A stretch of 16,792 nucleotides of DNA. Origin: an uncultured Geobacteraceae bacterium. GTDB taxonomy: Bacteria > Desulfobacterota > Desulfuromonadia > Geobacterales > Pseudopelobacteraceae. The DNA lies in contig CAIRND010000107.1 of NCBI GenBank assembly GCA_903879825.1, positions 1 through 16,792 on the forward strand. Direction: 5' to 3'. The notes beneath the pieces are model-generated. The model ran no database searches. It saw only the letters and a list, made by a program, of their open reading frames with translations, and had not been told where the DNA came from. Of this stretch, positions 15,347 through 16,792 are shown piece after piece; the stretch's first letter is position 1; the number at the start of each line of letters is the position of its first letter. The position numbers and the translations under genes were made by a program.

Positions 15347-16191
15347 GAACTCCGGAATGCTTTGAAATATTGGTCCGGAATGGCTTGGTCGACGAGGTCG
15401 TATCCCGCTTGATGAGTGGTAAGGAAGCTGACGTGTATGTCGTGCAGTCAAAGGGTGAACTGTGTTGTGCCAAGGTATACAAAGATGCACGCACCCGTAG
15501 TTTTAGCCAGTTGGCGCAGTATCAGGAAGGGCGAAAAGGGCGTAATAGTCGTCAGGCGCGCGCGATGCAGAAAAATACAAAGTACGGTCGGAAAGAAACG
15601 GAAGAAGCTTGGAAGAACGCCGAAGTTGATGCATTGAGAACACTGGCAGACGCAGGTGTACGGGTTCCTGAAGTTTATAATTATGTTGATGGTGTTCTGC
15701 TGATGGAATTTGTTGTTGATTCTGACGGCAGTGCTGCTCCTCGGCTTAACGATCTTCGATTGACGGCAACAAAGGCTCGCGAATATCATCGTGAGCTGAT
15801 TAAATATATTGTTCTTATGCTCTGTGCTGGAATTATCCATGGTGACCTGTCTGAGTATAATGTTCTTGTCAGTCGTGATGGTTTGGTGATTATCGACCTC
15901 CCTCAGGCGGTAAACGCTTCCGGGAATAATAACGCCCGTAGTATGTTGGAGCGTGATGTAGAAAATATAACTGCCTATTTTGGTCAGTTTGCTCCAGAAC
16001 TGTTATCCACCGACTACGGGAGAGAAATATGGAAAATGTATGCAAGTGGTACTCTGAGCCCTGCTTCCGTATTGACTGGGCTTTTTGTACAAAATGATAA
16101 ACCTGCGGATGTTAAGGGAGTTATGCGCGAGATCGACTACGCACGTATTTTACATGAAAGGACACTGGCTAGAACGTCTCAGCTATCCTGA
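15343..16191 (+). CDS. RIO-family atypical serine/threonine kinase
   Basis: Protein of 282 residues from ATG 15343. GTG 15316 in the same frame would add 9 residues but lacks an RBS. RIO proteins are atypical kinases or ATPases; in archaea and eukaryotes they act in small-subunit ribosome maturation, and the bacterial role is not settled. The nucleotide loop is SGKEADVYVV (25-34), the ATP lysine is Lys44 in CAKVYKD, the catalytic loop is HGDLSEYN (166-173) with Asp168, and the metal loop is IIDLPQ with Asp185. The RIO hallmark that follows the catalytic loop, D-x-PQ, is intact, with Leu where many have Phe. The basic stretch QEGRKGRNSRQARAMQ (61-76) may contact RNA. It stands after the kor terminator and before an outer-membrane gene, with no clear functional neighbour. 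Confidence 0.92.
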   Translation: MRTPECFEILVRNGLVDEVVSRLMSGKEADVYVVQSKGELCCAKVYKDARTRSFSQLAQYQEGRKGRNSRQARAMQKNTKYGRKETEEAWKNAEVDALRTLADAGVRVPEVYNYVDGVLLMEFVVDSDGSAAPRLNDLRLTATKAREYHRELIKYIVLMLCAGIIHGDLSEYNVLVSRDGLVIIDLPQAVNASGNNNARSMLERDVENITAYFGQFAPELLSTDYGREIWKMYASGTLSPASVLTGLFVQNDKPADVKGVMREIDYARILHERTLARTSQLS

Positions 16192-16220
16192 TTAGATGAA
16201 AGGGGGCTGCACTCCGAAAG

Positions 16221-16655
16221 ATGCAATTACATTTTTCAATTACAGCGCTACTGTTTATATGGTTTTCTATGTGCTTGCCTTCCTCGCCAAGCGCTGCTGA
16301 TAAGTTTTACCAACAGTTTTCCCTAGGTGGTGGGAGTCTTACTGCTGCACCCACTGATGCAAAGGCTCCAGAACCGGGTGCAGTCACCGCAAAATATGGC
16401 TTTAAAATTGATAAATATTTTATGCCATATATGGGAACAGGTTTGGCGTACACGTATCAACCGGATGTAAAAACCGGTGATATAACAAAACTGAAAACGG
16501 GAGTTGCCGCTCAGTTTGGTTTCAGTTATCTGCTTGGTATAAATTCCACCTTAAAACTTGACTATAAATATCTCACCGTATCACCAGAACAGCAGCGTGG
16601 TGACTCCAAAGCTCCTCCACAATCTCTTGGCATAGGGTTAGATATCAAATTCTGA
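16221..16655 (+). CDS. small outer-membrane beta-barrel-like protein (OmpW/opacity-like)
   Basis: Protein of 144 residues. Residues 1-26 form a signal peptide (hydrophobic core LFIWFSMCLPSS, cleavage after SPSAA). The rest alternates polar and aromatic or hydrophobic residues as beta-strands: YQQFSLGGGSL, GAVTAKYGFKI, FMPYMGTGLAYTYQ, LKTGVAAQFGFSYLLG, TLKLDYKYLTV. The final strand ends SLGIGLDIKF, and a terminal Phe is the usual Bam recognition signal. The family normally has about 180-230 residues and eight strands; this one seems shorter, so it may be a reduced barrel. RBS is weak: AAAGGGGG lies 14 nt away. Likely outer membrane; ligand unknown. Confidence 0.7.
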   Translation: MQLHFSITALLFIWFSMCLPSSPSAADKFYQQFSLGGGSLTAAPTDAKAPEPGAVTAKYGFKIDKYFMPYMGTGLAYTYQPDVKTGDITKLKTGVAAQFGFSYLLGINSTLKLDYKYLTVSPEQQRGDSKAPPQSLGIGLDIKF

Positions 16656-16678
16656 TTTAATAACAAGGACGCTGAGTC

Positions 16679-16792
16679 ATGCCTATGCCGCTCTACGTTG
16701 AACCTCTGTTTCGCCCACCCAGTGAATCTCAAAGTCTGATTTTTCAAATAACGGTAGGCTGTTCTCAAAATCAATGCCGCTTTTGTGGAATG
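16679..16792 (+). CDS. radical SAM protein (5' end only, runs off the right edge)
   Basis: Thirty-eight codons are visible. ATG has AAGGA 9 nt upstream (16665-16669); ATG 16685 is a second candidate. The sequence reaches FQITVGCSQNQCRFCGM, with three cysteines spaced CX4CX2C. This resembles a group of radical SAM proteins that begin with a QVT-GCSHN-C-FCGMY motif, where the cluster cysteines have one extra residue in the first gap compared with the canonical CX3CX2C. The three cysteines would hold a [4Fe-4S] cluster that cleaves S-adenosylmethionine. Substrate is not predictable from this fragment. Confidence 0.75.
   Translation, partial: MPMPLYVEPLFRPPSESQSLIFQITVGCSQNQCRFCGM

Noticed and set aside
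15471..15480. Another GTATAC near 15471 as a second operator copy
   Set aside because: Single half-site inside the RIO kinase coding region, without a matching arm or a promoter.

Overview
The window looks like chromosomal core DNA from a deltaproteobacterium of the Desulfuromonadales group (Geobacter/Desulfuromonas/Pelobacter-like). This is inferred from the order icd, mdh, korDABC (a ferredoxin-linked TCA-cycle block that I recall from Geobacter-type genomes), from the lepA-lepB-aspS-LysM lipoprotein run, and from moderate GC with strong AAGGAG-type ribosome binding sites. No CRISPR array, insertion sequence, phage gene, rRNA or convincing tRNA was seen.

Layout: (1) 1-326, minus strand: 5' part of tadA, running off the left edge, with a candidate promoter near 386-415. 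(2) 327-705: mostly non-coding. (3) 706-2040: exported protein with PEGA-like repeats followed by a CsgG/FlgO-like domain. (4) 2084-2150: a perfect 32-bp hairpin. (5) 2219-7243: lepA, lepB, aspS and a LysM lipoprotein on one strand with short gaps, probably one operon ending in a hairpin at 7265-7293. (6) 7296-7522: a promoter whose -10 lies inside a perfect GTATAC-type palindrome, then a leader of about 190 nt. (7) 7523-15117: monomeric NADP-isocitrate dehydrogenase, a second and unrelated dimeric-type NADP-isocitrate dehydrogenase with a cyanobacterial-like insertion, malate dehydrogenase, a hairpin terminator, and the four-subunit 2-oxoglutarate:ferredoxin oxidoreductase korDABC, closed by a strong terminator. 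(8) 15302-16191: RIO-family kinase whose best ribosome binding site serves a 14-codon upstream ORF overlapping the kinase start by ATGA. (9) 16221-16655: small outer-membrane beta-barrel-like protein. (10) 16679-16792: start of a radical SAM gene with a CX4CX2C cluster motif.

Together, region 7 encodes the isocitrate to 2-oxoglutarate to succinyl-CoA steps plus malate to oxaloacetate. It yields NADPH, NADH and reduced ferredoxin, and it could run oxidatively or reductively. The most unusual points are the tandem pair of non-homologous NADP-IDHs, the operator-like palindrome in front of them, the 32-bp hairpin before lepA, and the coupled uORF of the RIO kinase. I did not find a clearly novel multi-gene system. 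The genes are mostly recognisable core families and the novelty lies in arrangement and regulation.
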